Assembly (NCBI GenBank): GCA_902729315.2
Contig: LR746270.1
Span: 6,069,221 to 6,133,220, forward strand
Direction of reading: 5' to 3'
Source: Spirodela intermedia
Taxonomy: Eukaryota; Streptophyta; Magnoliopsida; Alismatales; Araceae
Length of the DNA stretch: 64,000 bases
Shown here one piece after another: positions 37,388 through 48,190 of this stretch. The notes under the pieces are model-generated. The model saw only the letters and a list, made by a program, of their open reading frames with translations, was not told where the DNA came from and did no database searches. The position numbers and the translations under genes are program-made. Position 1 is the stretch's first letter; each line of letters begins with the position of its first letter.

Positions 37388-39029
37388 GGTTGGGCGGAAA
37401 CCCAACCGTCGCCGGAAGGATCGGCCTTCTCTGGCGGCGCTGGGAAGCGGAGCAGCGGAAGGAGGCGATCCGGCCGACAATACTAGGGAAGGTTGAGCCC
37501 TCCTGGTCTAGGCGGCGCTGAAAACGGCGCGACGGCGGCGGATCGTTGGGAAACTCCGGCGGGGGCCTGTGAGGAGCTTGGACTGGATCTGGCTCGTCGG
37601 CATGGCAGCAGGGTCTCTCCCAATGTCGGCGGCAGGTAGGCGTTCGTCGGCGAACGGCCAACGACTGGGCGGAGCGACGGATGGTGGCTCCAGCAAGTTT
37701 ATAGTGGAGTTCTGGAGGAAGAGGTGGCAGTCGAACCAGGAGTCGAGAGACTCCGGCGGAGTGCTCGGCGACGGCTCGTAGGGAGGCGACGCGAGCCCCT
37801 TTCGTCACGACGGCGTGACGGGGTTCCAGTAGAGGCGGCAGCGGCTGCAGCGGCAACCGCAGCAACCGCGGCCGTTTTGTCCGGTGACGGCGGCGATCTC
37901 ACGGGCGGCAACGAAGATGTCCGGCGGCGGCAGTGGTCTCAGGCAGCGGCAGGACTTCTCCGGCAGCAGCGTCACGATGAACGAAGTTCTCAGGGTATCG
38001 ACGGCCTTCCTCTCCCTCCTTCCCTCCCTATCCTATGTCACGAGAAAGATAACTCACAACGATAATTTCTCATAAAATTCGGCGCTCCCTTGAGGGGGGG
38101 TCCTACCTCCCGGGTCCACAAGTGGGCTAAGGGGAGGTGGGCCCACTTGAGGCCCTCAAGCCCATAAGCCACAAAAGGCTACAAAAGGGGCTTATTGGGC
38201 CTCTTAAAGAGAGACCCAATAAGCTCCCCTAAAAGGAGAAAGAGGAGGGCCCTCTTACAGTGCTTAAGTGGGCCTCAAATGAAGACCCAAATAAGCCCCA
38301 AAAGAGGCCCAAAAGGAAAGAAGCATAGGTCCCCCCCCCCCTAGGGTTTTAATTGGGCCTCAAAAGAGAGACCCAATAAAATCCTAAAGAAAGGGAGACA
38401 CAAACAACAACACACACACATAGAATTGGGCCTGCTAACACACAAACGCGAGGCCCAACAAGTCAACGTGAAAATATAAAGAAAGATAAAGGTGAGCTCG
38501 AGCTCGTCGTCGTCGCGGAGGTGGAATGTCGTCGTCTTAAAGGGCTAAGCCGCGTAGCGAAAGCTAGGCTCCTTCGTCTTCGTGCGTCGATCGGGTTGAA
38601 CTCAGACTGTCAGTGTCTCCTGAGCTGATGGAGATGGGTCTCGCTCGCCATCACATATGACCAGAAATAATGATCCGATGACGAGTGAAGTGTCATGGTG
38701 CCAAGAACTTAAGCTCTCAGCTGGCAGCGATTCATGGTGCATTAATCCTATGTCATTTAGTGTGCCACATGACCAAGCACATTTGATCCAATGGCATGTA
38801 AAGCGCCATGATATTGAGAAATTAAGTTCTCATACATATCACTATTAGAGATATAACAAATAGTTTTTTATTTTTGAATGTGAAATTAGTGAGATTAAAG
38901 GATGATTAATGAGTATTGAACTATTAAAACAAGATAGAGCCATTTACAACTAACCTCATGTCATGTATATAAATTCTCGAGTACATCTTTGTTTGAGAAT
39001 CATGGTCACCGTGAAAACAGGTTAATCAT

Positions 39030-39350
39030 GTTTCTCTCTATCTTTATTATTGTCTTATTTCTCTCTCCCTCTCTCTCATGAGACCTCTTCTTCTCTCTCT
39101 ATTTTTATTATTATCTTATTTCTCTCTCCCTCTCTCTCGTGTGACCTCTTCTTCTCTCTCCATCTCATATGAGATGGCTATCTCTCTCCCTCTCTCTTAA
39201 TTGATCTCTCTCTCTTTCTCTCTATCAATCGATCTCCCTCTCTCTCTCTCTCTTTCTCTCTTGTGAGATCGTTTTCTCTCTCTATCTCACGTGAGAATTC
39301 TTTCTCTCTCCCTCTCTCTTTCTCTCTTTCACAAGAGAAATTTCCTCTCT
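39030..39350. repeat. CT-rich simple repeat within the Gypsy solo LTR
   Basis: Runs of tctctctccctctctct with two ~75-bp direct copies (both containing gacctcttcttctctctc). The corresponding part of the minus-strand LTR (46,340-46,500) lacks it, so this expansion arose in this copy. Confidence 0.75.
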
Positions 39351-39596
39351 CTTTCACTTTTCTTCCTTTATTCTTTTCACCTCACCCTTCTGTTTTATTC
39401 TTTCAGTTAAATAGTGATAAAATATTAAAATTACTTTATATATAAACTAAAATATTTTTTTACTACAGATTAATGTATCTCCCTATGTTTGACTTGAGAC
39501 TTATATCTATATTTATATCTTATTAAGTTTTAGTTATAAATATTATTAGATAATTAACATTTAAATACAACGACAAGTGCATATCAACACTCAAAT

Positions 39597-40925
39597 GGCA
39601 TTTACTTGTCAAATTGAACCTAGACATATCTATGTTCTTATAGATTCTAATTGGTTGATTGTTATGCAAGAATAATTGAAATAATTTGGAAAAAAATATA
39701 TATTGTATTTAGTTCTAAAACTTGAGCATCAAAATGTGATAGAATTAAAATGGGTTTTTAGAAATAAGCAAAATGAACTAGGGTTAGTAGAAATAAATAA
39801 AGTGAGACTAGTTGTTGAGGGAAATCATTAAGAAGTAGTAGATTATAAAAAATTTATGCCCCTGTAGTTGGAGCTGATGTAATCAGAATCCTTATATCTA
39901 TTAAATGTGCTAATAATTTTAAATTATATCAAATCGGATGCTAAAGTGTTTTTGTGGCTTTGAAATTTAAAGTTTCTCAATCACCTTGCTATGAAAAACC
40001 CCTATTGGCTTAAAACAAGCCCCACAAACTTATTATAAATATTTTTTAGAGAGGAAATGTAGATACTACTTTGTTCATTAGAAGAAAATAAAAATCATAT
40101 TTTTATTTTTCAAATCTATGATGATGATATTCAAATCTTTGGTGCAAGTGATGAGACTTTGTATAATGAATTTTCCTTATTAACATAAAATGAATTGGAA
40201 ATGAGTATGAGGGAGAGTTGAAGTTCTTTCTTGGATTGCAAATTAAAAATTAGAAAATGGAATTTTCATAACTTAAGAAAAATAGACTAGAAAGTTACCT
40301 CAGAAATTCAAAAAGAATGACCTAAAATCTAAAGCAATTCAAACTACAAATAGTAAATTTGACTTTGATGAGTAGGGAATGATTGGATCATTCTTATATT
40401 TGACCACTAACAAGCCTAAAGTCCTATCTAATGTATGCACGTGTGCTAAATATCAATATAATCCTAAGGAATCTCACCTTAAATATGTCAAAAATCTTAA
40501 GGATGTGGTACCTAAAGAATCAAGGCTTAAACCTTTAAGGACATAGTGATTTTGATTTTCCAAGATGTAGACTTGATTGGAAAAGTACAAGTAGGTCATG
40601 CTTATTTTCTTAGATGAATATTTAACTTCTTAGAATTCTAAGAAACAAAATTCTATTGCATTATATACTACAAAGGCTGAGTATGTGTTTGCAAGAAGTT
40701 GTGAACAGATATTTTAGATAACGTATGTATTAGAAGACTATAAATTGAGATAAGAATGAAGACCCATGTATTGTGATAAAAGAACTATTATTAACTTAGT
40801 CACAAGTATAGTATTATATTTTTGAACAAAAAATATTGAAATTAGACACTATTTTATCAGGTATCACATTCAAAAAGGGGATATTGAATTGTACTTTATA
40901 ATCAAAATAGTGGAGTGATTCATTC
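39597..40925 (+). pseudogene. Copia reverse transcriptase and RNase H remnant
   Basis: Legible in order are a QIEPRHIY-like entry, ELKWVFRNKQNELGLVE, YEKPLLA-type and LKTSPTN segments (about 39,990-40,030), the catalytic-box region reading QIYDDDIQIFGASDETLYNEFS where Copia RT has its YVDD-type motif, EMSMRES and FLDCKLKI. In the RNase H part come NSKKQNSIALYTTKAEYVFA, a YCDKRTIINL-type segment, and NIEIRHYFIRYHIQKGDIEL at 40,828-40,890. Many stops and frameshifts; inactive. Confidence 0.85.
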
Positions 40926-40929
40926 ACAA

Positions 40930-41250
40930 AATAGTGAAGTGAATCTTGGGAAAGATTCAAGGAGCTTCAAAGGAGATGTCCACATCATGGAATTTCCAAA
41001 TGACAATTAAATCATATATTTTATGATGGTGTATTTGAACAGCACAAGAACACTATAGGTGCTGCATGTGGAGGCACATTCATGAGTAGGGATGAGGACG
41101 AAATTTATAAATTATATGAAAATTTGAGTGAAAATTCAGCTGAATGTGAATCTTTTGCTTTATATGATCACAACAATAATTAAAATAAAAGAGGAATATT
41201 TGAGGTTAGAAATCATGATGCATTAGACATTAGAAATGAAGTTAGTGAGG
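40930..41250 (+). pseudogene. Ty3/Gypsy gag 3' fragment, inverted relative to 44.85-45.16 kb
   Basis: Matches the reverse complement of about 44,845-45,165 in the minus-strand Gypsy element, from gaaagattcaaggagcttc through caagaacactatagatgc-like and the gaatcttttgctttat phrase to gacattagaaatgaagttag. Similarity stops abruptly at about 41,250. It lies directly next to the Copia 3' end. It is too short and too broken to be coding. Confidence 0.85.
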
Positions 41251-42149
41251 TTCTTTTCTCCCTTCCTCCTTGCTAACCTCTTCCATCACACAAGAAATGG
41301 ACAAAATATATTCATTTATACCTGCATAATAGAAGAGGGACTTTTGGGGTCTTGTCCTATGCCCAGCCCTAGTCTGGAACCACCGAAGAGTGCCTCCACA
41401 GGTGGGGGAACGAGACATCAAATACCCGCTTTTAGTTCCTATTTTATCCTCTTACAATAAAGCAAATGACCTTCCTTTGTGTCTACTACTAAAGCAATTT
41501 ACAAAGGCATTTAGGGTCTACATATTTCATGAGTGGGTGCCAGCACTGCCCTACTCCTCTTCTTTTATTGGTCAGCAACTTGAAGCTTATCCCCTTAGTC
41601 AATGCGATTGGTCCCTGGGCTGCAGCTAAGCTCCTTGTAGTTGGGCTTTGGGCGGCATGTTTAGGCCTTGGCTTCAGCTGGACCCCAACCGTCTTCTTGG
41701 GCCTTGGCATCCACAGCCTTGGCACCAGCTGGACCTTGGTTTGGCTCACAGAGATCCACATTGAGCTCCAAGCTTCAGCTGGTGCTCCATTGGTCTGGCC
41801 CTTGTAGGCCCATTGACTTATGGACACACCTCCAAGTCCTTGGGTTTGTCTTTGGCCTAATTCTTCAATGCTTAAGACTCTGGGATTTCGTCTCTTTTCT
41901 TCCCAATAGAGGCCTAATATTCTGCACATGCAAGCTTAGAGAATAATCAATAGAATTGAGTAGTTGAACTTCACAAAGTCTAACAACATTAATCCATAAA
42001 TGTGTTAAAAAACATGTAAACTTGTGACTTAAGCGATTATGTATGAATTACACAAAATGAATGATTTAGGTGATAACATATGTGATTTATATCAAGTATA
42101 TGTGTGAAATCCTATAGTTTAGGTACATCAAAGCACGAATGTATGTGTG
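41251..42149. other. Unassigned stretch between Gypsy fragments
   Basis: No homology to other parts of the window was noticed and no protein domain was recognised. The part at 41,530-41,820 is C/T-rich with repeated gccttggc and cagctggac phrases and holds open frames on both strands (up to 146 codons) that I regard as compositional. It occupies the place where the left end of the Gypsy 3' LTR would be expected. Confidence 0.5.
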
Positions 42150-42949
42150 TTATCATGGAGTTATTGGATCAGATGTGCTTGGTCACGTGGCGTGTTGAGC
42201 AACACAAGATCAACCTCTCATGAACCACTACTGATCGGGAACTTAAGTCCCTAGTACTATGGTACTCCTTAGCCGTCAGATCATTCTTTAAGGCTATGTG
42301 CGTGCTAAGCGATGCCAGATTTGCAAATTGCTGATGGATTGCTTTACTCATCTGATATCGTGGCAGCTCTCCCACCGCAGGATCTAGCTTATCTGATGAC
42401 ATGGCTCACTGAATATCTCTAGATCACACAACGGTCCAAATAACTAGCCTGAGACACGAAAATATTATCTCACATCAAAAATATTTCGGCGGATGAGCCG
42501 AATATAAATCAAAGCTACCATCTCTCATCAGAGATTCCTTCTCTCGAACTAAAATAATGCCTAGGACCATCTTGGAAGAAGGCAAAAAGGTGGTTCACCC
42601 TCGTGCACGCAAGTGTGTATGGACGCTTCTTGCTCTATGATCGGTTGGCCACTGAGACATGGCAGGAGAGTGACGCACACATGCACAAAGCAAGTCCTTC
42701 ACCACTCGAGCCCGGCTCGTGGCTCCCCCGATCTTGGTCTACCTGCTCAACCGTAGTGCCCCTTTGAGCAACTATCGAGTGCCGACTTGCTAGTGGGTGA
42801 AATATTTTTATATTTTAAATAATCTAAAATTAAGCTGTATTTTAACTTCAGACTTATAAAATTAACAATATATCCTATATTTATTCCACAAGTTAACAAA
42901 ATAAAATAAATAATAAAACTAATTAAAACACAAAAATCTAGCTTTAACA
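42150..42949 (-). mobile_element. Gypsy 3' LTR, truncated
   Basis: Direct copy of 46,540-47,345 (shared gtgcttggtcac-like, ctctcccaccgcaggatcta, tgagccgaatataaatc and aaggcaaaaaggtggttca segments). Its outer end is at 42,949 (minus-strand start TGTTAAAGC). Next to it is a minus-strand purine-rich tract (42,950-42,966, reading AAAGTTGGGGGTA), as expected for a polypurine tract. About 430 bp at the other end (the part matching 46,115-46,540) is missing. Confidence 0.85.
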
Positions 42950-42966
42950 AATACCCCCAACTTTGA

Positions 42967-44640
42967 ATTTTGCTAGTCCCTAGCAAAAGCAAAAAACTTA
43001 CAAAGTTAAAACTACTTATTCATTATTTTACATGAATCATTTATTTTCTCATTTTTCTACTAGAGATGGCATTCAAATACATATTCAGATATTCATGTGA
43101 TTTTAAATAGTTTCCTACAATATCAAAATTAAAAAATATTTCTATATCCAAATGAATTATTTTAAAAATATTCATCTTAACTTTCATTCTCTTCAATATA
43201 TGAATTTCAACATCTTTCATTTTCAAAAATTACTAGTTAAATGATGAAAAGTTTACTCAAGTTTTCAAACTATTTTCATTGTTCTCTTCTAAATTTGTGC
43301 ACCCAAATAGCGTATTTCATTTATCTTTTATTTATTTATTATTATTATAAACATCATAGGTAGGTAGCTTTCCCCATATAGCTTCTTTTTCATGTCTAAA
43401 TCTCACATGTGGAAAGCCTCCACGAGACAAGTGGAAAATCCCCATAGAAGCATTTGCACTCACTTTTTTTCTTTTTAAATCCTGTCCTAGCATCACATAT
43501 GGAAAAGTCTCAATGGGACAAGTGGGAAATCTTCATATATATTTTTTTTGTATGATGATTTTTTTTTCTCTCTCTCTCTCTCTATATATAAGACAAATCA
43601 TCAACTACTTAGAATTCCTAATAATAAGAATGTATTTTTATAAAATTTCAACCTCATCGCATCCAACTTCATGATTCCTACTAATTCAAAATGTGAATTC
43701 ATAACATATGGATCATGATCATCAAGATATATTCTGAAAATATTTCATCCTTCAATGTACTACATTTTTTTTTTCCTATCACTTGAAGTCACTAAATCTA
43801 ACACACTTTAACCTCCATACTTAAATGAATCATCTTATACAAAAAATGTAGAAATCCATGAATTCATCAATATTAATTCTAAATTTTTCTTCTATGCTAA
43901 TTATTCATGAAATAAATCTAACTGAATTTTATTTGCTCCCCCCAATTAAAATCAGGATTTCCTCAATGACATAAAATATATTATCAAATTAAACTACGAA
44001 GTAAAAAATACATACTCATAAATCAGCAAGCATAACATGATAAAACATTAATGTATGAGGTAAGACTGAAATGAAATAAGGAGCAACGAAATTCGAAATT
44101 TTTTAACTATAAAACACAAATTAAATTTTACAAAAAATAAAATTATTGGGTTACCTCTCAATCAGCACTATGTTTAATGTCTTCAGTCGGACACAAGTCT
44201 ATGATGATTCCATGAATGTTATGTCATCATCTAATGCCTCTTTCGTATAATATTTTTGACCTAATAATACATGGACATAGAATGGAAAAATTAATTGATC
44301 AACTAGTTGAACATAATTCAATTCCTCTATGTAAGAATCTACCTTAATATCTTCATAATTATCATCTTTTTAAAAAAAAAATCTTAAATTACTGTATCAT
44401 TTGCCCCATAAACCGTTGCATCAAATTTGAATTCATATTAGATTGATTTTGATGTAACTTATGATATTGTGGGGTGAACTTGAAGAAGAAGAGGTAAAAT
44501 TATGGGCTGGTGGCTAATGAGTACCTTGCTGAAAATTATGAGTATTTTGATGAAAAGAGGGCTTAGCACTATATTGTGGTTGATGATGAGGTTTAAATAT
44601 ATGATTAGGTCTAGAAAATGATTGAAAATTCATAGCATGG
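42967..44640. other. AT-rich internal region of the Gypsy element, no coding
   Basis: Very AT-rich, with two near-copies of a sequence containing cacatgtggaaagcctc / cacatatggaaaagtctc and gggacaagtggaaaat phrases at about 43,400-43,445 and 43,490-43,535. A (TC)n run is at about 43,566-43,584. No pol domain could be read on either strand. Confidence 0.6.
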
Positions 44641-44649
44641 TTTTGAGAA

Positions 44650-45613
44650 TTGAAAAATTATTCTGATTTTTTAAGGATTTGATTGATTTCTGTGATCATG
44701 AAGTGTGTATGTGCATGCTCTTGATCTAAAATTAGACATTGAGATTCATAATGATCAGTCCTACCACATTTATATGAATGTTGTGTAGGCTGTGTAGGTT
44801 CCTTTTTATGCAAAAAATAATCATATAAAATATTTAACTTTTGATGACCCTCACTAATTTCATTTTTAATGTCTAATGTATCATGATTTTGAACTTCAAA
44901 ACATTCTTCTTTTATTTTCATTATTGCTACGATCACATAAAGCAAAAGATTCACGTTCAGCAGAATTTTCACTTAAATTTTCATAAAATCTATAAATTTC
45001 ATCCTCATCTTTATGAATGTGCCTCCACATGTTGCATCTATAGTGTTCTTGTGCTGTTCATATACATTATCATAAAATATATGATTTAATTATAATTTGG
45101 TAATTCTATGATGTGGACATCTCCTTTGAAGCTCCTTGAATCTTTCTCAAAATTCATGGAATACTTCTTCTGATTTTTGGCTAAATTAGAGAATGGCTTT
45201 CTGCATGACGTGAGTCTTGCCAACAAGATAAAATTTTCTCAAAAATGCTTGTTGTACTTCTAATCATGTGGTGATCTTATGTCGTAATGATGTGAGCTAA
45301 TCTCTAGCTTTATCATGCAGTGAATATGGGAAGAGAAATAACCTAAGTGCATCTTGAAGAATATTAGGAATATGAATAAGTTCACATGCAACTAAAAATC
45401 GAAGAATATGTTGATGTGGTTCTTCATTAGTTACCCACGAAATTCAAGAAGTATTTGGAGAGTGGTATGACGAATATCAAAATGAACATTGGTAAAAATA
45501 AGAGGTCTAACTTGCAAAGTAAATCTATATAAATCAGGTGTATAATAATCATGTATAGGTTTATAAGGTTGAGTATTTTCAACATTCTCACTCTCTTGGG
45601 CTTGATGATCCAT
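44650..45613 (-). pseudogene. Gypsy gag polyprotein remnant
   Basis: Begins with ATG at 45,613 (MDHQAQESENVENTQPYKPI). After a break come EEPHQHILRFLVACELIHIP (about 45,424-45,365), LRLFLFPYSLHDKARD, QQAFLRKFYLVGKTHVM and a KELQRRCPHH segment, the pattern of a plant Ty3/Gypsy gag domain. Near the C terminus (about 44,770) a zinc knuckle reads SYKCGRTDHYESQC, in which the first cysteine is replaced by serine. At least three in-frame stops fall where the family has tryptophan. The product would be a nucleocapsid protein; this copy is dead. Confidence 0.85.
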
Positions 45614-46090
45614 CTAAGGAAGGTGATTCTACTTCTGTAGAAGATGATTTTTTTCCTTTTTCTGTTGCTGGAGTCTCTAACATGGATGGTAAAAAAAAAT
45701 ATTCTTGTGCCCTTAAATTCTTAGATTGGTTGGTAGCATGATTTCTAAGACTGGTTGCAAGCTGTGTCTACCATTCATAAAATAAGTTTTCAAGATTGAA
45801 TTCTAGTAATGATCTTGATATGAATATATGATTTTAATAAATATATCAAAGAGAAGTAAAGAATCAATGTGAAATTAAAAATACTCAAGTAAATAAATAG
45901 AAACTAAAGATTTAAAATTCTAACTTATGAAATAAATGTAAATAGAAATCAAAAGAGCGTAATAAAAAAAATTCTTTTTTAAAAAATACTATTATGAAAA
46001 TAATAAAATAATAAAAATGATAATAGTTTTATTTCTTTAAATCACTAAAATATAAAAAATTGAATCAATTAATACTGATTAAAAATAAAT

Positions 46091-46108
46091 CTCCCTACAA
46101 TAGTGCCA
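46091..46108 (-). other. Gypsy primer binding site
   Basis: On the minus strand it reads TGGCACTATTGTAGGGAG, six bases after the 5' LTR end (...ACACATCA). It resembles a decayed version of the TGGCGCC-type site that many plant Gypsy elements use with an aspartate tRNA. The assignment to a tRNA is tentative because several bases differ. Confidence 0.55.
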
Positions 46109-46114
46109 AAAAGA

Positions 46115-47345
46115 TGATGTGTACTTGTCATTGTGTTTAAATGCACATTATCTAATAATTTTTATAACTTAGACTTAAGAAAATATTAGTATAGAAGTAA
46201 GTCTCAAATCAAACACAAGGAGATTGATTAATCTGTTTTGAAAATTAATTAAGTTTATATATAAAGTGATTTTAATATTTTTACTAATATTTAATGAAAA
46301 TAATAAAATAGAAATATGAGGTGAGAAGAATAAAGAAATGAACTTGCCGATCGTAGAAGACATTGATCAAGCAAAAGGAAGGACGAAATTGATTGTTGTA
46401 TTTGTAACTACCATTGAGATTTTAAACATAATCGATAATATTTATTTTATTAGATAATAATCAATTATTGTCTTTATATCCCTGACAATGATATGTGCGA
46501 GAGCTTAAGTTTTGGGTTTCGTGGTGCTTCGAGAGTCGTAAGATCAAATGTGCTTAGTCACATGACACGTTGAGCGACGCAAGATCAACCTGCCATGAAC
46601 TGCTGCCGATTGAGAACTTAAGTCTTTAGTACTGTGGTGACTCCTTAGTCATAGGATCATCCTTTAAGGCCACGTGTGTGCTGAGTGACGTCGATTTCAC
46701 AAACCACTGATGGATCGCTTTATATATCTAATATCATGGTGGCTCTCCCACCGCAGGATCTAACTTATCTGATGACGTGGCTCACTGAATACCATTAGAT
46801 CACACAAGCACTTCAAATGCTTGAGACATACAAAAATATTTTGTCTCACATTGGATATATTTCGTCACATGAGCCGAATATAAATCAAAGCTACCGTCTC
46901 TCATAAGAGATCCCTTCTCTCGAAATAAAATAATACATAGGACCATCTTGGGAGAAGGCAAAAAGGTGGTTCAACCTCATACGCGCAAATGTGTACGAAC
47001 GCTCCTTGCTCTATGACCTGTTGGCCACCAGGACGTAGCAGGGGAGTGATGCACACATGCGCAGAGCAAGTCCTTTGTCACTCGAGCCCAGCTCGTGGCT
47101 CCCCCAATTTGGATCTACTCACTTGACCGTAGCACCCCTCTAGGTAGTTGTCGAGTGCCGACTTATCAATAGATAGAATATTTTTTATATTTTATATTTA
47201 TATATTTTTAAATAATCTAAAATTATGCTAAGTATTTTAACTTTAGACTTCTAAAATTAACAATATATTTTATATTTATTCTACAAGTTAACAAAACAAA
47301 ATAAAATAATAAAACTGATTAAAACACAAAAATTTAACTTTAACA
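46115..47345 (-). mobile_element. Gypsy 5' LTR, 1231 bp
   Basis: On the minus strand it starts TGTTAAAG (47,345) and ends ACACATCA (46,115). It is followed by the PBS. Its middle part matches the 3' LTR at 42,150-42,949, and both ends match the plus-strand solo LTR at 35,821-39,586 in reverse complement. It is the most complete copy of this LTR in the window and defines the family's LTR length. Confidence 0.85.
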
Positions 47346-47655
47346 AATCTCCTTTGACAAGGTATGTTGATTTCAATTCTCTTCGTAGAGTGATCATTAT
47401 TTATATCCTTGCTCCTTATAGGAACTGAGTGAATCATATGATACCTCTCTTTGTGTCCTTTATCGGTGATCTTAACACCCTTAGTTAAAACTCTATTTGA
47501 ACCCTTAAAAGTGTAATTCTTCTCAGATAATTACGATCCTAATTTTTCTAAAATTAGCAGAATTAGCCTACTCATCATCCTCCTTAACTTAGCCAAGGAA
47601 AATCTTAAATCCCAACTATCTTTTTGGTACTAATATTTCTCTTTGGTCCCACATC
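47346..47655. repeat. ~305-bp direct repeat, copy A
   Basis: Matches 49,665-49,975 in the same orientation (aatctccttt at the start, tttctctttggtccc at the end). It begins exactly where the Gypsy LTR ends, so the Gypsy element abuts or interrupts this sequence. Each copy is followed on its right by a 401-type repeat, so the duplicated unit includes both. Confidence 0.85.
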
Positions 47656-48190
47656 AGGCTCAACGTTTACAAGGTCCACCACAAATGAACCTCAAAGTTA
47701 GACCATATGAAAATCTAACACCCAGACAAGATGAAGATTAAGAGGGAAGAGTCCGATCTGACTCTACGTTGTAGATAGATAGATGGGGAAAGGGGAGCAG
47801 GAAAAGGTGAGGGGGAGGCCAAAATGTAGAAAAAGTCCAAGCCGAGGATGATTATAGGCTTACCTGAAGCAATCTGACTCTTCCTCTCTCGCCATAACAA
47901 CATTGATACGAATACCAGCCCACTATGAATGAGTCAACCTTGCATCACCAACCCACTCACCGAACCCAAAACTCTGGTGTCACCAGCAGCCCATCCTTAA
48001 GCCCCATCACCTACCTCACCTACAAATTTTCTACTCCCAATATTGCAAATCATTCCCCAAGTGTATGAAAAACTTCATGTGAATAATGTTGGACGGTCAT
48101 CTTTCTATTAACATCCAATCGGCTTGATAACTACGGAGTCAGTTTGACCCAAGTTTCTCCGAATATGAACCCCACTAGGATCTTTTTGAT
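47656..48190 (-). repeat. Single diverged copy of the 401-bp repeat and its tail, antisense
   Basis: Reverse complement of the block at 29,293-29,840. It contains the antisense of ggagaaacttgggtcaaact, of ttggggaatgatttgcaatat and of the tail with aacgtagagtcagat. The GA linker is missing, and the sequence breaks off after aggatcttttt at about 48,188. Confidence 0.85.

Larger units (their letters stand above)
36467..38653. mobile_element. GC-rich 2.19-kb solo LTR nested in the Gypsy LTR
   Basis: Begins TGATGCAGG and ends CGCCATCA, giving TG...CA termini with a 5-bp inverted end (TGATG/CATCA). It is flanked by a perfect 5-bp direct duplication, catat, at 36,462-36,466 and 38,654-38,658. The flanking Gypsy LTR sequence is continuous if it is removed. 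Contents are GC-rich (36,900-37,980), include two minisatellites, and end in an A/C-rich part with a run of ten C at about 38,331. No protein domain was recognised. It is most simply a solo LTR of another retrotransposon family; a 5-bp target duplication argues against an 8-9 bp Mutator insertion. Orientation was not determined. Confidence 0.85.
35821..39586 (+). mobile_element. Ty3/Gypsy-family solo LTR inserted in Copia, itself interrupted
   Basis: Starts TGTTCAAACTAG (35,821) and ends GCATATCA (39,586). Over both ends and most of its length it matches the reverse complement of the minus-strand Gypsy LTRs at 42,150-42,949 and 46,115-47,345. Examples are tgttaacttgtagaataaa, the cactcgatag block and ttatatataaact near the 3' end. 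Flanks are gcact on the left (35,816-35,820) and acact on the right (39,587-39,591), consistent with a 5-bp target duplication with one change. Removing 36,467-38,653 leaves about 1.58 kb, including an expanded CT-rich part at 39,030-39,350. The Copia RT reading resumes directly after the right flank, so no internal region is left: it is a solo LTR. Confidence 0.85.
32581..40925 (+). mobile_element. Dead Ty1/Copia retrotransposon, split by a nested LTR
   Basis: The internal region follows Copia order: PBS, gag with zinc knuckle, integrase, then reverse transcriptase and RNase H. It is interrupted between integrase and RT by the Gypsy solo LTR at 35,821-39,586; the coding phrases on either side fit together if that LTR is removed. 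All domains carry stop codons and frameshifts, several of them at tryptophan positions (TGG read as TGA or TAG). The 3' LTR was not found. Similarity ends near 40,920, where a Gypsy gag fragment begins. The element is old and inactive. Confidence 0.88.
42150..47345 (-). mobile_element. Ty3/Gypsy-family element, gag only, minus strand
   Basis: Two direct LTR copies (42,150-42,949 and 46,115-47,345) bracket a 3.2-kb internal region. On the minus strand the order is 5' LTR, PBS (46,091-46,108), gag (45,613 down to about 44,650), AT-rich sequence and polypurine tract (42,950-42,966). No protease, RT, RNase H or integrase was recognised, so it is a large non-autonomous derivative or an internally deleted copy. 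The LTR copies have clearly diverged, and gag is broken. The target duplication could not be verified because the 3' LTR is truncated. Confidence 0.82.

Noticed and set aside
37013-38075. Several overlapping 100-170 codon frames in the GC-rich nested element
   Set aside because: A 30-bp repeat unit and high GC keep all frames open on both strands. No protein family is recognisable, and the region has LTR ends and a target duplication.
36467-38653. Pack-MULE capture of a GC-rich gene fragment
   Set aside because: Considered because of the GC-rich centre, but the flanking duplication is 5 bp, the ends are TG...CA and no gene fragment could be recognised, so a solo LTR is simpler.
41529-41946. 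Plus- and minus-strand frames (92-146 codons) as a host gene
   Set aside because: Both strands are open through a repetitive gccttggc/cagctggac sequence. There is no domain, no splice structure and retroelement DNA on both sides.
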